DNA of 64,000 nt from Streptomyces formicae (GCF_022647665.1 NZ_CP071872.1:5270001-5334000); one strand, 5' to 3'. Shown: positions 1-8,655, counted from the stretch's first letter. A program made the numbers and translations. Notes: generated by a model not told the origin, from the sequence alone.

Positions 1-96
1 TGCGCGCGCAGTCGCACGACGCACGCAATACGTCATGCTACCGAGCCGCATGCCCCTGCCGCGAAACGGTTCTCGCGACGTCACGCGCCGGGAACG

Positions 97-1386
97 TCAG
101 TCGTCGTCGCCCCCGCACGCCTCCTCGAAGAAGTCGAGGTTCTCGTGGAGCGCCTTCATCAGCCGGTCCCGCTCCGCCTCGTCCACCTGGACCGGGACGA
201 CCCCCGTGGCGTCGGACAGCCGCCGGAAGCCACCGCGGCTCTCCAGCCGGCCGATGACCCTGATGGGGAGGCCGACCAGATGGGCGTGGCCCGCCGTGCG
301 GTACGACTCCTCGTCGAGGACCGCGCGGACGTGCGGCACCTCCGCGCCCGCCAGGACCCGCAGCCGTACGGTGCCCTCGCCGCGCGTGCCCGAGCGCCGC
401 ATCCGTACCACCGCGCCGGTGATGCGGACGGGCATGGACGGCTCGTCGCGCAGATAGCGGGCGCCGGCCTCGCGCAGGGCGGGCAGGTCGCCGGGGGAGA
501 ACTCGACGGGCTCGGGCCTGGCCGCGCAGCCCTCCGGCACCCCGGCCGACGGTGACCAGGCCAGCGCGATCCGCGCCCCTTCGGCGCCGCGGACCAGCGC
601 CACGACGGCCTCCGTCAGCTCACGGCTGACGCCCGCCTCGACGGCGGCGTCGAACGCCTCCATCCCGCCGGTGGCCCGCTGGTAGTCGACGGCCTCCCGG
701 GTGGCGTGCAGCGCGTGGTGCAGGCTCACGGCGACCGACCGGCCGGTCTCGACCGGTACGAACGCGGTGAGCCCGCGACCGCCCGGCGCCGGGCCGACCA
801 GGATGCCCTCCAGCGCCGCCAGCGCCTGCCGCCGGTGCCGGGCCCCGTAGTAGCCGGCGCGTCCGCGGGCGGCGAGCGCGCCTGCGAGGAGCAGCTGCCG
901 GGAAGCCGACCGCAACTGCTCCTGCACGGTCCACGCCACCGCGCCCGAAGGCCCCTGCGGCACATCGCGCCACCAGCGGATCTCGTCGCTGGGCACGGCG
1001 AGCCCGACGAGCACCTCGCGGGCCGAGGGTGCCGCGGAGCGCGCGAGTGCGGTGAGCGCCTCGCTCAGCAGGTCCTCGCAGTCCGGAAAGGCCCGGCTCT
1101 CCGGGACGAGCAGACTCGTTCCCCCGGGTGCCGGCCCCGGTGGGGTCCAGCGCGCGTACCTCCCGGCGGCTCCGCCGCGCCGCCGCCACCCGTGCCGGTC
1201 GAGCAGCGCCCCCAGCACGACGGGGTCGACCCGGGCGGGGTCGGGGCCGCCGCTGCCGTACCAGGGCGCCGGCACATCGTCCGCGAGCGGGAGGTGCAGC
1301 GGATGCGGATGCGGCTGGCCGTTCGCGGACGGAAGGGCGTACGAGCCGCCGTGCGGCTGTACGGGTTCGTCGATCGGGCGGTGCAT
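97..1386 (-). CDS. hypothetical protein, coupled to DUF4365 gene
   Basis: Function not recognised. The 429-residue protein has a Pro/His-rich N-terminus, a helical Ala/Arg-rich middle and a C-terminal unit (about residues 320-400) with the pattern PVRITGAVVRM, GTVRLRVLAG, then AHLVGLPIRVIGRLE. That pattern looks like a small beta-barrel (OB-like) unit found in other actinobacterial hypothetical proteins. It ends in an acidic tail (EEACGGDDD). No signal peptide or membrane segment is seen. The ATG was chosen because it overlaps the stop codon of the upstream DUF4365 gene by one base (TGATG), which implies translational coupling and a shared function. A nucleic-acid-related role is only an inference from the partner. 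Confidence 0.8.
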   Translation of the reverse strand: MHRPIDEPVQPHGGSYALPSANGQPHPHPLHLPLADDVPAPWYGSGGPDPARVDPVVLGALLDRHGWRRRGGAAGRYARWTPPGPAPGGTSLLVPESRAFPDCEDLLSEALTALARSAAPSAREVLVGLAVPSDEIRWWRDVPQGPSGAVAWTVQEQLRSASRQLLLAGALAARGRAGYYGARHRRQALAALEGILVGPAPGGRGLTAFVPVETGRSVAVSLHHALHATREAVDYQRATGGMEAFDAAVEAGVSRELTEAVVALVRGAEGARIALAWSPSAGVPEGCAARPEPVEFSPGDLPALREAGARYLRDEPSMPVRITGAVVRMRRSGTRGEGTVRLRVLAGAEVPHVRAVLDEESYRTAGHAHLVGLPIRVIGRLESRGGFRRLSDATGVVPVQVDEAERDRLMKALHENLDFFEEACGGDDD

Positions 1387-1949
1387 CACGGTCTCCCTCC
1401 CACCCCGACCCGGGTCATGATCTCGCAGAGCGCCCGGTCGTCGAATATGCGCGAGGTCGAGATCCGCACGGTGGTCCTGCGCCGGCCCGTCACCGGGTGG
1501 CCGGCCAGGTTGATCCAGTAGCAGCAGTGCCGCAGGTCCAGCCGGTCGTGACTGGCCCGCAGCCATTCCTCTTGGGTCCTCGGCACGATCATCACGACGA
1601 GGATCTTGTGTACCGACACCGGCGTCCTGGCCAGCTTCACCAGGTGCTCGTTGTCGAGCGTGAACGAGAAGGCCGGACCCGGCGGGTGCGGCGGGAGCTG
1701 ATAGGTCGCCTTGAGCTGCACCTTGATGGTGACTTCGTCGTCGACGGTGTGTCCGGGAGCGCTGTGACTGACGTGCCAGTCGATCCCGTTGTCGGGGAAC
1801 GGCTGCGACAGTGAGCAGCCCGCGGCGGCCGCCACTGCGTGGAGATACCCCACCTGGAGGGTCTCCATGCAGGCGGTGGTGGCGAGTGCTCCGCGCAGCG
1901 GTACGGTCCGCTCGGGCAGCGCACCCGGTTCGGGCTGCGCGAGCGCCAT
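1386..1949 (-). CDS. DUF4365 domain protein, nuclease-like fold
   Basis: The 187-residue protein matches DUF4365. After an N-terminal helix (METLQVGYLHAVAAAAG) comes DNGIDWHVS, then VTIKVQLKAT. This is the spacing of the acidic residue and Q-x-K of PD-(D/E)XK-like nuclease folds. The middle holds SFTLDNEHLVKL and a hydrophobic ILVVMIVP strand. The start MALAQPEP has an ACGGAG site just upstream; longer in-frame versions lack one. It is the first gene of a two-gene unit with the unknown protein downstream. Whether it cleaves nucleic acid, and whether the pair acts in repair or defence, cannot be told from sequence. Confidence 0.75.
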   Translation of the reverse strand: MALAQPEPGALPERTVPLRGALATTACMETLQVGYLHAVAAAAGCSLSQPFPDNGIDWHVSHSAPGHTVDDEVTIKVQLKATYQLPPHPPGPAFSFTLDNEHLVKLARTPVSVHKILVVMIVPRTQEEWLRASHDRLDLRHCCYWINLAGHPVTGRRRTTVRISTSRIFDDRALCEIMTRVGVGGRP

Positions 1950-2126
1950 GGCTCCGTCTGCCTTCCGGGCTGTGCCGATCGATCGATGATTCCCGCGACG
2001 GGCCGTCAACATCGCGCCCCGTCATCTGTGTTGTCACCCGCTTGCGTACTGCGCAAACAGGCCGGGTATCACCGATTCGGGCAGGGGGATCACGCCATCT
2101 GCCAGGCAAGGGCGAGGAGTTCGGGG

Positions 2127-2855
2127 ATGTCGCGCTGGTATGAGGGGCCCCTGGCCGCATTTGACACGGAGACAACAGGTGTTGACGTCGAGACGGACCG
2201 GATCGTGTCCGCCGCACTCGTCGTCCAGGATTCGGCGGGCGGTCGCCCGCGCGTCACCAACTGGCTGGTCAATCCGGGCATACCGGTACCGGCGGAGGCG
2301 ACGGCCGTGCACGGGCTGACCGACGAGCATCTGCAGCGCAACGGCCGCTGGCCCGCTCCCGTGATGGAGGAGATAGGCCGGGCGCTGGCCGAGCAGTGCG
2401 CGGCGGGCCGCCCGCTGGTGGTGATGAACGCGCCGTTCGATCTGACGCTGCTCGACCGCGAACTGCACCGCCACCGCGCCTCGTCGCTCGCGCACTATCT
2501 GGAGCACGTGCCGATGTGCGTCCTGGACCCACGGGTCCTGGACAAGCATCTGGACCGCTACCGCAAGGGGCGGCGCACGCTCACGGATCTGTGCGAGCAG
2601 TACGAGGTGGTGCTGGACGGGGCGCACGACGCGGCGGCCGACGCGACGGCGGCCATGGAGGTCGTACGGGCGGTAGGCCGGCGGTTCGCCGCCCGTCTGG
2701 AGCGGCTGTCGCCCGCCGAGCTGCACACGCTCCAGGCGGTGTGGCACGCGGCGCAGGCGCGGGGGCTGCAGGCGTGGTTCGCGCGCAATGGCTCGGAGGA
2801 GTCGGTGGACCCGGCGTGGCCGCTGCGGCCGGAGCTGCCGGCGCGGGCGGCGTGA
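2127..2855 (+). CDS. DEDDh 3'-5' exonuclease (DnaQ/epsilon-like)
   Basis: A 242-residue stand-alone 3'-5' exonuclease of the RNase T/DnaQ family. All five DEDDh residues are visible: D13 and E15 in FDTETTG (Exo I), D105 in NAPFDLTLLD (Exo II), and H167 and D172 in HDAAADATA (Exo III). It is expected to degrade DNA 3' ends using two metal ions in the cytoplasm. The protein is shorter than a polymerase and lacks a helicase or BRCT region, so it is a proofreading-like or repair exonuclease rather than DnaQ proper. The ATG follows a GGGG stretch; in-frame sequence upstream has no family similarity. It is transcribed away from the DUF4365 operon. Confidence 0.92.
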   Translation: MSRWYEGPLAAFDTETTGVDVETDRIVSAALVVQDSAGGRPRVTNWLVNPGIPVPAEATAVHGLTDEHLQRNGRWPAPVMEEIGRALAEQCAAGRPLVVMNAPFDLTLLDRELHRHRASSLAHYLEHVPMCVLDPRVLDKHLDRYRKGRRTLTDLCEQYEVVLDGAHDAAADATAAMEVVRAVGRRFAARLERLSPAELHTLQAVWHAAQARGLQAWFARNGSEESVDPAWPLRPELPARAA

Positions 2856-2857
2856 GT

Positions 2858-2889
2858 CCGAGGTGCCCGCGCGGCCGCGGGCACCTCGG
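2858..2889. terminator. bidirectional hairpin terminator
   Basis: A 14-bp perfect stem (CCGAGGTGCCCGCG and its complement) with a CGGC loop lies directly after the exonuclease stop. It also faces the 3' end of the convergent chitinase gene, so it can serve both. There is no T-tract, as is usual in Streptomyces. Confidence 0.8.
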
Positions 2890-2904
2890 GAGCCGGGTCG
2901 CGGC

Positions 2905-4575
2905 TCAGCCGGTGAATCCGGCGGTGATGGAGGTGAACTGCCAGTTGCTCTGGCTGATCCCGGAGCAGTTGCTCGTCACCCCGCCGCCGGGGCAGGGCCG
3001 GTCGCGGTTGACGGACCAGTAGGCGAGCCGTGCGATGTGGTGGGAGTTGGCCCAGTCCTTGATCTGGGTCCAGATCTGCGGGCTGGTCAGCTCCTGCTGG
3101 TCGCTGAGGCCGTTCATGCCCGAGATGCCGATGTGGGCGTAGGCGGTGGCGTCGTCCCAGCCGAAGGTGGACTTCAGCTTGGTCTTCAGGCCCTCGGTGG
3201 CATTGACGGTGTTGCCGTACATGTCGGCGCCGCCGCCGAAGTCGAAGGGCATGATGGTGAAGACGTCGATGTTCGCCTGGAGCGCGTTGGCCCGCTCGAT
3301 GAGGCGGTTGCCCCACCAGGTCGGTCCGGTCGTCGACGTGCCGAAGGTGATGATGGTCCGCAGGCCCGGGTTGTTCTGCTTGACGATCTTCAGGGCGTTG
3401 AGGATCCGGTCCTGGACCGCCTCGTTCTCGAACTCGTCGGTGTTCTCGATGTCGACGTCGATCGCCTTGAGCCCGTAGGCGTTGATCACCTGCTGGTACG
3501 CGCCGGCGAGCGCCTCGGGCGTGGCGCAGTTCGGGCCGAGCTTGTTGCCGCTCCAGCCGCCGATGGACGGGACGATGTCGCCGCCGGCGGCGCGGATCGC
3601 GTTGATGGTGGACTGGTCGGTGCCGCCGGTGAGCGGCCGGGTGCCGTCCCAGGCGGGGTTGCAGCCGCCGGAGGACAGGATGAACGCCATGGTGAACCAC
3701 TTGATGCCGGTGGCGCTCATCACGGTGCTGACGCTCGGCGGGTCGCCCCAGCCGAGGTAGAGGTACGGCGCGGCCTGCTTGAAGCCGGTGCCGCCGCCTC
3801 CGCCGGCTTCGGTGGTGACGTTGACGGCGGTCGATGCCGGGGAGGTGTTGCCGGCGGCGTCGCGGGCGCGGACGGTGAAGCTGTACGCGGTGCTCGCGGC
3901 GAGTCCGGTGACGGTGGCGCTGGTGCCGGTCACCGATGTCGCGAGCGTGCTGCCGCGGTAGACGTCGTAGCCGGTGACGGCGGTGTTGTCGGTGGCGGCG
4001 TTCCAGGCCAGGCTCACGCTGCTGGAAGTCTTCGCGGTGGAGCGGAAGTTGGTGGGCGTGGTGGGGGCCTGGGTGTCGCCGCCGCCTCCGCCGCCGGGCC
4101 CGTCGAGGCTGATGTCGTCGGCGTAGTAGGTGCCGGTGCCGTACCAGCCGTGCAGATAGATCTCGGCGGTGGTCTGCGAGGCGCCGGTGGTGAAGCTGAC
4201 GGTCAGCTGGGCGTACGAGCCGGTCGAGGTGGTCCAGGTCGAGGAGCCGCCGGTCACGCCGAGGTAGACGTTGCTGCCGCGGACCCAGCCGGTCAGCGAG
4301 TAGGCGGTGTTGGGCTGCACGGACACGGTCTGGGTGCACTTGGCGTTGTCGCTCGCGCTCGCGGCGCCTGCCAGCGCCCTCGTACCGCTGCGCACGGGGG
4401 TGCTGACGACCGAGCCGAGTCCGCCGGAGCAGGACCAGCCGGAGAGTGAGCCGGTCTCGAAGCCGGGGTTGCTGAGGAGATTGGCGGCCTGGGCGGTGCT
4501 CGGCAGGGCGACGGCGGCGGCCGCGGCCAGCACCGTCGCGCTGAGCCCGGCCAGGAGCCGATGTCTGGAACGCAC
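2905..4575 (-). CDS. secreted GH18 chitinase with CBM and FnIII
   Basis: A 556-residue secreted endo-acting chitinase that hydrolyses beta-1,4-GlcNAc linkages. Residues 1-30 form a Sec signal ending PSTAQA-A. Residues 32-158 form a jelly-roll carbohydrate-binding module (NLLSNPGFETGSLSGW). A Gly linker leads to a fibronectin type III domain (about 168-255), a second Gly linker, and a GH18 catalytic domain (about 265-556). The GH18 signature D-x-D-x-E is present as D373-V-D375-I-E377, with E377 the expected acid. SIGGWSGN (about 337) is the second conserved GH18 strand. Upstream lies a near-consensus DasR element, implying control by N-acetylglucosamine. The modular order CBM-Fn3-GH18 is typical of Streptomyces chitinases. 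Confidence 0.95.
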   Translation of the reverse strand: MRSRHRLLAGLSATVLAAAAAVALPSTAQAANLLSNPGFETGSLSGWSCSGGLGSVVSTPVRSGTRALAGAASASDNAKCTQTVSVQPNTAYSLTGWVRGSNVYLGVTGGSSTWTTSTGSYAQLTVSFTTGASQTTAEIYLHGWYGTGTYYADDISLDGPGGGGGGDTQAPTTPTNFRSTAKTSSSVSLAWNAATDNTAVTGYDVYRGSTLATSVTGTSATVTGLAASTAYSFTVRARDAAGNTSPASTAVNVTTEAGGGGGTGFKQAAPYLYLGWGDPPSVSTVMSATGIKWFTMAFILSSGGCNPAWDGTRPLTGGTDQSTINAIRAAGGDIVPSIGGWSGNKLGPNCATPEALAGAYQQVINAYGLKAIDVDIENTDEFENEAVQDRILNALKIVKQNNPGLRTIITFGTSTTGPTWWGNRLIERANALQANIDVFTIMPFDFGGGADMYGNTVNATEGLKTKLKSTFGWDDATAYAHIGISGMNGLSDQQELTSPQIWTQIKDWANSHHIARLAYWSVNRDRPCPGGGVTSNCSGISQSNWQFTSITAGFTG

Positions 4576-4632
4576 GTGACCTCCCGGTGAGGGATGGGGG
4601 GGACGGTTCGGCGGACCTGTCGCGGCGCCACG

Positions 4633-4648
4633 ATTGGTCTGGACCTAT
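4633..4648 (-). promoter_or_regulatory. DasR-responsive element (dre) of chitinase
   Basis: The 16-mer ATTGGTCTGGACCTAT is a near-perfect match to the dre consensus A(C/T)TGGTCTAGACCA(A/G)T bound by the GntR repressor DasR. It lies 58 bp upstream of the chitinase start codon, where Streptomyces chi genes carry such repeats. It implies derepression by amino-sugar phosphates. Confidence 0.85.
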
Positions 4649-4780
4649 CACGCGGATTGAAGCGGAGGGGCGTGTTCGCGTCAAGAGGTCCTGCAGTGCT
4701 GCGAATCGGCGCGGCCGCGCGCACACTGACACCCCGTCACAGGGCAGGGGACAACTCCGGCGCGGAGCAGGGAAACGCGT

Positions 4781-4812
4781 GAGGCCGGTCCGTCAGCTGA
4801 CGGACCGGCCTC
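4781..4812. terminator. palindromic terminator after tRNA-Val(CAC)
   Basis: A perfect 32-bp palindrome (GAGGCCGGTCCGTCAG and its complement) begins seven bases beyond the 3' end of the minus-strand tRNA-Val gene. It is the likely transcription stop for that tRNA. Confidence 0.75.
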
Positions 4813-4818
4813 TCCCGG

Positions 4819-4890
4819 TGGGCGATACTGGGTTCGAACCAGTGACCTCTTCGGTGTGAACGAAGCGCTCTCCCACTGAGCTAATCGCCC
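4819..4890 (-). tRNA. tRNA-Val(CAC), copy 1
   Basis: On the minus strand this folds as a 72-nt tRNA: acceptor GGGCGAT/ATCGCCC, D-arm with GCTCAGTGGGAGAGC, anticodon stem CTTCG/CGAAG with loop TTCACAC (anticodon CAC), and T-loop GGTTCGAACCC. The discriminator is A. No CCA is encoded. An identical copy lies 3.2 kb away on the same strand. Confidence 0.97.
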
Positions 4891-4929
4891 GGGAACGCAC
4901 TGAACCATACAGGTACCGGCGGGTTTCCT

Positions 4930-5388
4930 TCAAACTCCCTGCGGGCCGCCGCTCAGGTACGCGGTGAGCCCCCGCCGTCCGCCCCGCATCATCAGCGCGT
5001 GGTTCGCCCGGAAGACGGGACGCCCGGGCAGTGCGAGGAGGCGCATGAGCGGGCGGTGCACGACCACTTCCTGGTCGTAGCCGGCGCGCGTGCCGCCCAC
5101 CGACGCCGTGAGCGTCCAGCGCGCCCAGCCCACCAGATCACCGGCCAGCTCCACCTCCAGGACCAGCGCGGCGGGGTCCCGGTGCCGTTCGCGGACAGTG
5201 ACGACGAGGTCGTACGGGAGGACGGAGCGGAAGCGGGCCGTGCCGCTGCGGTCGTCGACGGGGACGACCTCGCGGACCTGGGGCCACCAGCGCGGGTAGT
5301 CCGAGGCCCGCTCCAGCACCGCGTAGACGACGGCGGGCGGGGCGGGAAGTTCCCAGACGCTGCGGAAGCGGTAGCGGTGCCAGTCCAT
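4930..5388 (-). CDS. SRPBCC (START-like) family protein
   Basis: A 152-residue protein of the polyketide cyclase/SRPBCC superfamily. It opens with RFRSVWELPAPPAVVYAVLERASDYPRWWPQV, the classic first strand, helix and W-rich loop of that fold. Alternating strands follow (GTARFRSVLPYDLVVTVRERH) and a C-terminal helix (RPVFRANHALMMRGGRRGLTAYL). The fold makes a hydrophobic ligand pocket; the ligand is unknown. No signal peptide or membrane span is seen. It diverges from the large membrane-protein gene about 90 bp away, so they may share a control region. The start follows from the domain boundary. Confidence 0.85.
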   Translation of the reverse strand: MDWHRYRFRSVWELPAPPAVVYAVLERASDYPRWWPQVREVVPVDDRSGTARFRSVLPYDLVVTVRERHRDPAALVLEVELAGDLVGWARWTLTASVGGTRAGYDQEVVVHRPLMRLLALPGRPVFRANHALMMRGGRRGLTAYLSGGPQGV

Positions 5389-5481
5389 GGTTCGAGTCTG
5401 CGCCGACGGGGGCCTACTCACGCGCGATCTGAGTATCCGCGCCCATGTCGGCGTCGTGTGTCGCAGCCCACACTGCTCGGC

Positions 5482-7911
5482 ATGGAGAACGTACTGCCGC
5501 CCGCCGAAGAGCTGCGGCTCCTCGACGGTGAGCTGGCTCAACTCGATGCCCGGCGGGCCTGGTTGCTGGGCCGCAGGGCATGGCTGGTGCAGACGCTGCA
5601 ATCGGCGGCCCACGGCCCGGCCGGGCCGACTCGGCCGACCGGGCCGGTGTGGCCGTCGCGGCCGTCGCGGCCCGCGGGCCCGGAGACCTCGCCGCCGAGC
5701 GCGCAGAACGTACTGCTCGCACTCGGCGGGATCCTGCTGACCATCGCCGCGATCGCCTTCACCCTGGTCAGCTGGGGCCACATGGGCATCGGCGGCCGCT
5801 CGCTGGTGCTCGGCGCGGTCACGGTGACGGCGCTCGCGGTGCCGGCGCTGCTGCTGCGGCGCGGACTCACCTCCACCGCCGAGTCGGTGGCGGCGCTCGG
5901 GCTCGTCCTCACGGTCCTCGACGCATACGCCCTGCACCGTGCGGCCCTCACGCAGACGGACGCCCTCGGGTACACGGCCGCCGCGGCGGCCGTGCTCGCC
6001 GCGGTGTGGGCCGGTTACGGATCCGTACTGGTCAAGCTGCGGACGCCGCTCCCGGCGGCGGTCGTCGCCGCGCAACTCCCGCTGCCGCTCTGGGCCCTGG
6101 CGGAGGGCGAGGGTCTCTGGGCGACCGCGTGGGCGACGCTGGCGACCGCCGCGATCGACACCGTGATCGCGCTCGCCGCGAAGCCCGCCGCCGTCCGCGG
6201 ACTCGCCGTCGCGGGCGCGGCGGCGACGGGCGGCTGGTCACTGCTGGCCGGTCTGTATCTGTCCGTGACGGCGCACACGACCGCCCTCGCGCTGGAGCCG
6301 GCGCTCCTGCTCCTCGCTGCCGCGGGCCTGGCCCTGGGAGCGGGGTGGCGCGCCCCGTCCGCCGCTCCGGTGACCGCCACGGTGGCGGGCCTCGCCACGG
6401 TCGCGGCCACCGGCGCCCTGCTCGGCACGGCGCTGCCCGAGCACTGGACCGTGCCGGGCTACCTGCTGTGCGCGGTCCTCCTGCTCACGGCCGCCCGCAC
6501 CCCCGCGCCTCGCGGCATCCTCACGGGCCTCGGCCTCGCCTCGGCCCTGATCCACGCGGGTGCGCTGGTCTGGGCCCTGCCCCATGCCGCGGCCGCCGCC
6601 CTGACCCCGCTCGCGTCGGTCACCGACGTCTGGTCGGGCACCCCCGCCATGGCATCGCCGCCGCCGGGCACGCCCGCCGCGCTCGTGGTCATGGCCACCG
6701 TGGCCGCGGCTCTCCTGGCGGCGCCCCGCCTCCTGCCGGCCTACGCCCTCCCGCGCACCCCCATGTCCGCCGCGGCCTTCGCCCTGGCCTGGCTCACCGC
6801 CTTCGCCGTCCCGGCGGCCCTGGACCTCCCGTACGCCCCCACGGTGGCGGCACAGCTCCTGACGACGGCGGCGGCCCTGGCGGTGGCGTCCGCCTCCTCC
6901 CGCGCCGCGGACGCGGGCGCCGTTGCCACGGCGGCAGGGGCCCCCGGCCGCGCCGTCGGCGTCACCGCGCTCGTGTGCGGGCCGGCGGGAGCTCTCGCCG
7001 TCGCGTTGCTCGCGCTGGGCACTCAGGCCGCCACGTTCGCCGCGCTCGGGGTGCTGGCGGTCGCGTCCGGCGCCGCGGCCGTGAGGGCGCGAGGAGCGGT
7101 CCGGGCGGTGCTCGCGTCGGCCACCGTCGTGTGGGCCACCGGGCTCGCCGGGGCCGGAGCGGCGGCCGCCGGGCTCCCCGCCCATCAGGCGGGGCTGGTG
7201 CTCCTCGCCGTGCCCGCCGCCACCGCGCTCCTCGCGGTGCGGCTGAGGACCCGGCCCGTCGCACTGCCGGTGGAGCTCACGGGCGCCGCGGCCGGGCTGG
7301 TCGCGATCGGTCTCGCGGTCCCCCACGCGCCGACGCTCGCGCTGGTGCTCGCCGTCGCCGGTGTCGTCGCGGCAGGCACGGCGGTACGGCCCGAGCGGCG
7401 CCCCGTCGCCGGATACGCGGCCGCGGTGCTGTTCGTCGCGGCCACCTGGGTCCGGCTCGCCGCGTCGGAGGTGTCGGTGCCCGAGGCGTACAGCCTCCCG
7501 GTGACCGTCCCGGCGCTCGCCGTCGGTCTGCTGCGCCGCCGGCGCGACCCCGAGGCGTCGTCCTGGACCGCGTACGGCCCCGGCCTCGCCGCGACCCTGG
7601 TGCCGAGCCTCTTCACCGCCTGGGGCGACACGCACTGGCCGCGCCCGCTGCTGCTCGGCGCGGCGGCGCTCGCTATCACGCTCATCGGCGCCCGGCAACG
7701 GCTGCAGGCCCTGCTGGTGCTGGGCGGGACGGTCCTGTCCCTGGTCGCCCTGCACGAGCTCGCCCCGTACGTCGTCCAGGCCGTCGGCGCACTCCCCCGC
7801 TGGCTGCCGCCGGCGCTCGCCGGGCTTCTGCTGCTCGCGGCCGGCGCCACGTACGAGCAGCGGCTGCGCGACGCCCGCAGGCTGCGGGACACCCTGAGCC
7901 GGATGCGCTGA
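5482..7911 (+). CDS. large polytopic membrane protein, 809 aa
   Basis: Integral membrane protein of unknown function. Residues 1-45 form a helix (EELRLLDGELAQLDARRAWLL), followed by a Pro/Gly/Arg-rich linker (about 46-75). From about residue 78 onwards there is a nearly unbroken run of some twenty or more Ala/Leu/Val membrane helices to the C-terminus, which ends in a short charged tail (EQRLRDARRLRDTLSRMR). The layout fits actinobacterial SCO7455-type multi-pass proteins. No catalytic motif is visible. It is monocistronic, with a strong hairpin after its stop. The reverse strand is also open for long stretches because of codon GC bias; the membrane periodicity supports this frame. Confidence 0.85.
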   Translation: MENVLPPAEELRLLDGELAQLDARRAWLLGRRAWLVQTLQSAAHGPAGPTRPTGPVWPSRPSRPAGPETSPPSAQNVLLALGGILLTIAAIAFTLVSWGHMGIGGRSLVLGAVTVTALAVPALLLRRGLTSTAESVAALGLVLTVLDAYALHRAALTQTDALGYTAAAAAVLAAVWAGYGSVLVKLRTPLPAAVVAAQLPLPLWALAEGEGLWATAWATLATAAIDTVIALAAKPAAVRGLAVAGAAATGGWSLLAGLYLSVTAHTTALALEPALLLLAAAGLALGAGWRAPSAAPVTATVAGLATVAATGALLGTALPEHWTVPGYLLCAVLLLTAARTPAPRGILTGLGLASALIHAGALVWALPHAAAAALTPLASVTDVWSGTPAMASPPPGTPAALVVMATVAAALLAAPRLLPAYALPRTPMSAAAFALAWLTAFAVPAALDLPYAPTVAAQLLTTAAALAVASASSRAADAGAVATAAGAPGRAVGVTALVCGPAGALAVALLALGTQAATFAALGVLAVASGAAAVRARGAVRAVLASATVVWATGLAGAGAAAAGLPAHQAGLVLLAVPAATALLAVRLRTRPVALPVELTGAAAGLVAIGLAVPHAPTLALVLAVAGVVAAGTAVRPERRPVAGYAAAVLFVAATWVRLAASEVSVPEAYSLPVTVPALAVGLLRRRRDPEASSWTAYGPGLAATLVPSLFTAWGDTHWPRPLLLGAAALAITLIGARQRLQALLVLGGTVLSLVALHELAPYVVQAVGALPRWLPPALAGLLLLAAGATYEQRLRDARRLRDTLSRMR

Positions 7912-7954
7912 TCGTGACCCTGATGCGCTGAACGAGCGAATTTCGCGGGCAACG

Positions 7955-7993
7955 CCGAGGGCCCCGGAGACTCTCGGTCTCCGGGGCCCTCGG
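7955..7993. terminator. 17-bp stem terminator
   Basis: A perfect 17-bp stem (CCGAGGGCCCCGGAGAC and its complement) with a 5-nt loop. It sits between the end of the membrane-protein gene and the 3' end of the convergent tRNA-Val copy 2, so it can stop transcription from both sides. Confidence 0.85.
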
Positions 7994-8003
7994 TCCGGGC
8001 TGG

Positions 8004-8075
8004 TGGGCGATACTGGGTTCGAACCAGTGACCTCTTCGGTGTGAACGAAGCGCTCTCCCACTGAGCTAATCGCCC
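8004..8075 (-). tRNA. tRNA-Val(CAC), copy 2
   Basis: Identical over its full 72 nt to the copy upstream of the membrane-protein gene: acceptor GGGCGAT/ATCGCCC, anticodon loop TTCACAC, T-arm GGTTCGAACCC, discriminator A, no encoded CCA. The flanking sequence is not duplicated beyond a few bases. Confidence 0.97.
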
Positions 8076-8175
8076 GGGCGCATCGCAAACGTTACCGCAT
8101 GTCAGCGGCGCTTCATGACCAGCGGCCGGTCACCCACGAGGCCCTGCGAGGCCGCCCTCGACGTCACTCGCCAGG

Positions 8176-8655
8176 TCACTCGTCGATCTTCCACGGCATC
8201 ACGATGCCGAACTTCCAGAGGTAGATCGCGAGCAGCACCGCGACGATCACCACTCCGACCGTGGTCAGGATCAGGTTGCGCCGGCGCACCCGGGGATCGA
8301 GCGCCTTCTGCGCCGCCTCGGTCACCTTCCGCTTCGTCCACCGCAGCACGAGCTGCGCCCAGACGAACTCGGTCGCCCAGATCGCCATGCCGCCGAAGAT
8401 CACCAGCCAGCCGGGGCCGGGCAGCGGCAGCATGATCACGCCGGCCACGACTACGGCGAGACCGACGATGAACACGCCGACCTGCCAGCTCAGATGCAGT
8501 GTCCTGCGTGCCTTCACGAACTCCGGCGCCCGGGACCCGAGCGGCCGCTCGCCGTCCGCACCGTCCCCGGTCACGACCGCGGTCACGTCCCCCGTGGCGG
8601 TTGTCGGAACCGCTGTCGCGGCCCCCTTCCCCCGCTCGTCACTCTCCGCATTCAT
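8176..8655 (-). CDS. TIGR02611-type transmembrane protein
   Basis: A 159-residue membrane protein. A disordered, charged N-terminus (about 1-50) precedes LHLSWQVGVFIVGLAVVVAGVIMLPLPGPGWLVIFGGMAIWATEFVWAQ, which forms two helices joined by the PGPGW turn that defines the family. A basic loop (RWTKRKVTEAAQKALDPRVRRRN) and a third helix (LILTTVGVVIVAVLLAIYLW) follow. The function is unknown. In Streptomyces this gene is the regular divergent neighbour of ssgB, as here. The start MNAESDERG was chosen because upstream in-frame sequence is compositionally unlike protein and overlaps the intergenic promoter region. Confidence 0.9.
   Translation of the reverse strand: MNAESDERGKGAATAVPTTATGDVTAVVTGDGADGERPLGSRAPEFVKARRTLHLSWQVGVFIVGLAVVVAGVIMLPLPGPGWLVIFGGMAIWATEFVWAQLVLRWTKRKVTEAAQKALDPRVRRRNLILTTVGVVIVAVLLAIYLWKFGIVMPWKIDE

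Noticed and set aside
6238..8088. Long minus-strand frame over the large membrane protein
   Set aside because: It reads through a tRNA gene and is Arg/Gly-rich without hydrophobic pattern; the plus-strand frame shows regular membrane helices.
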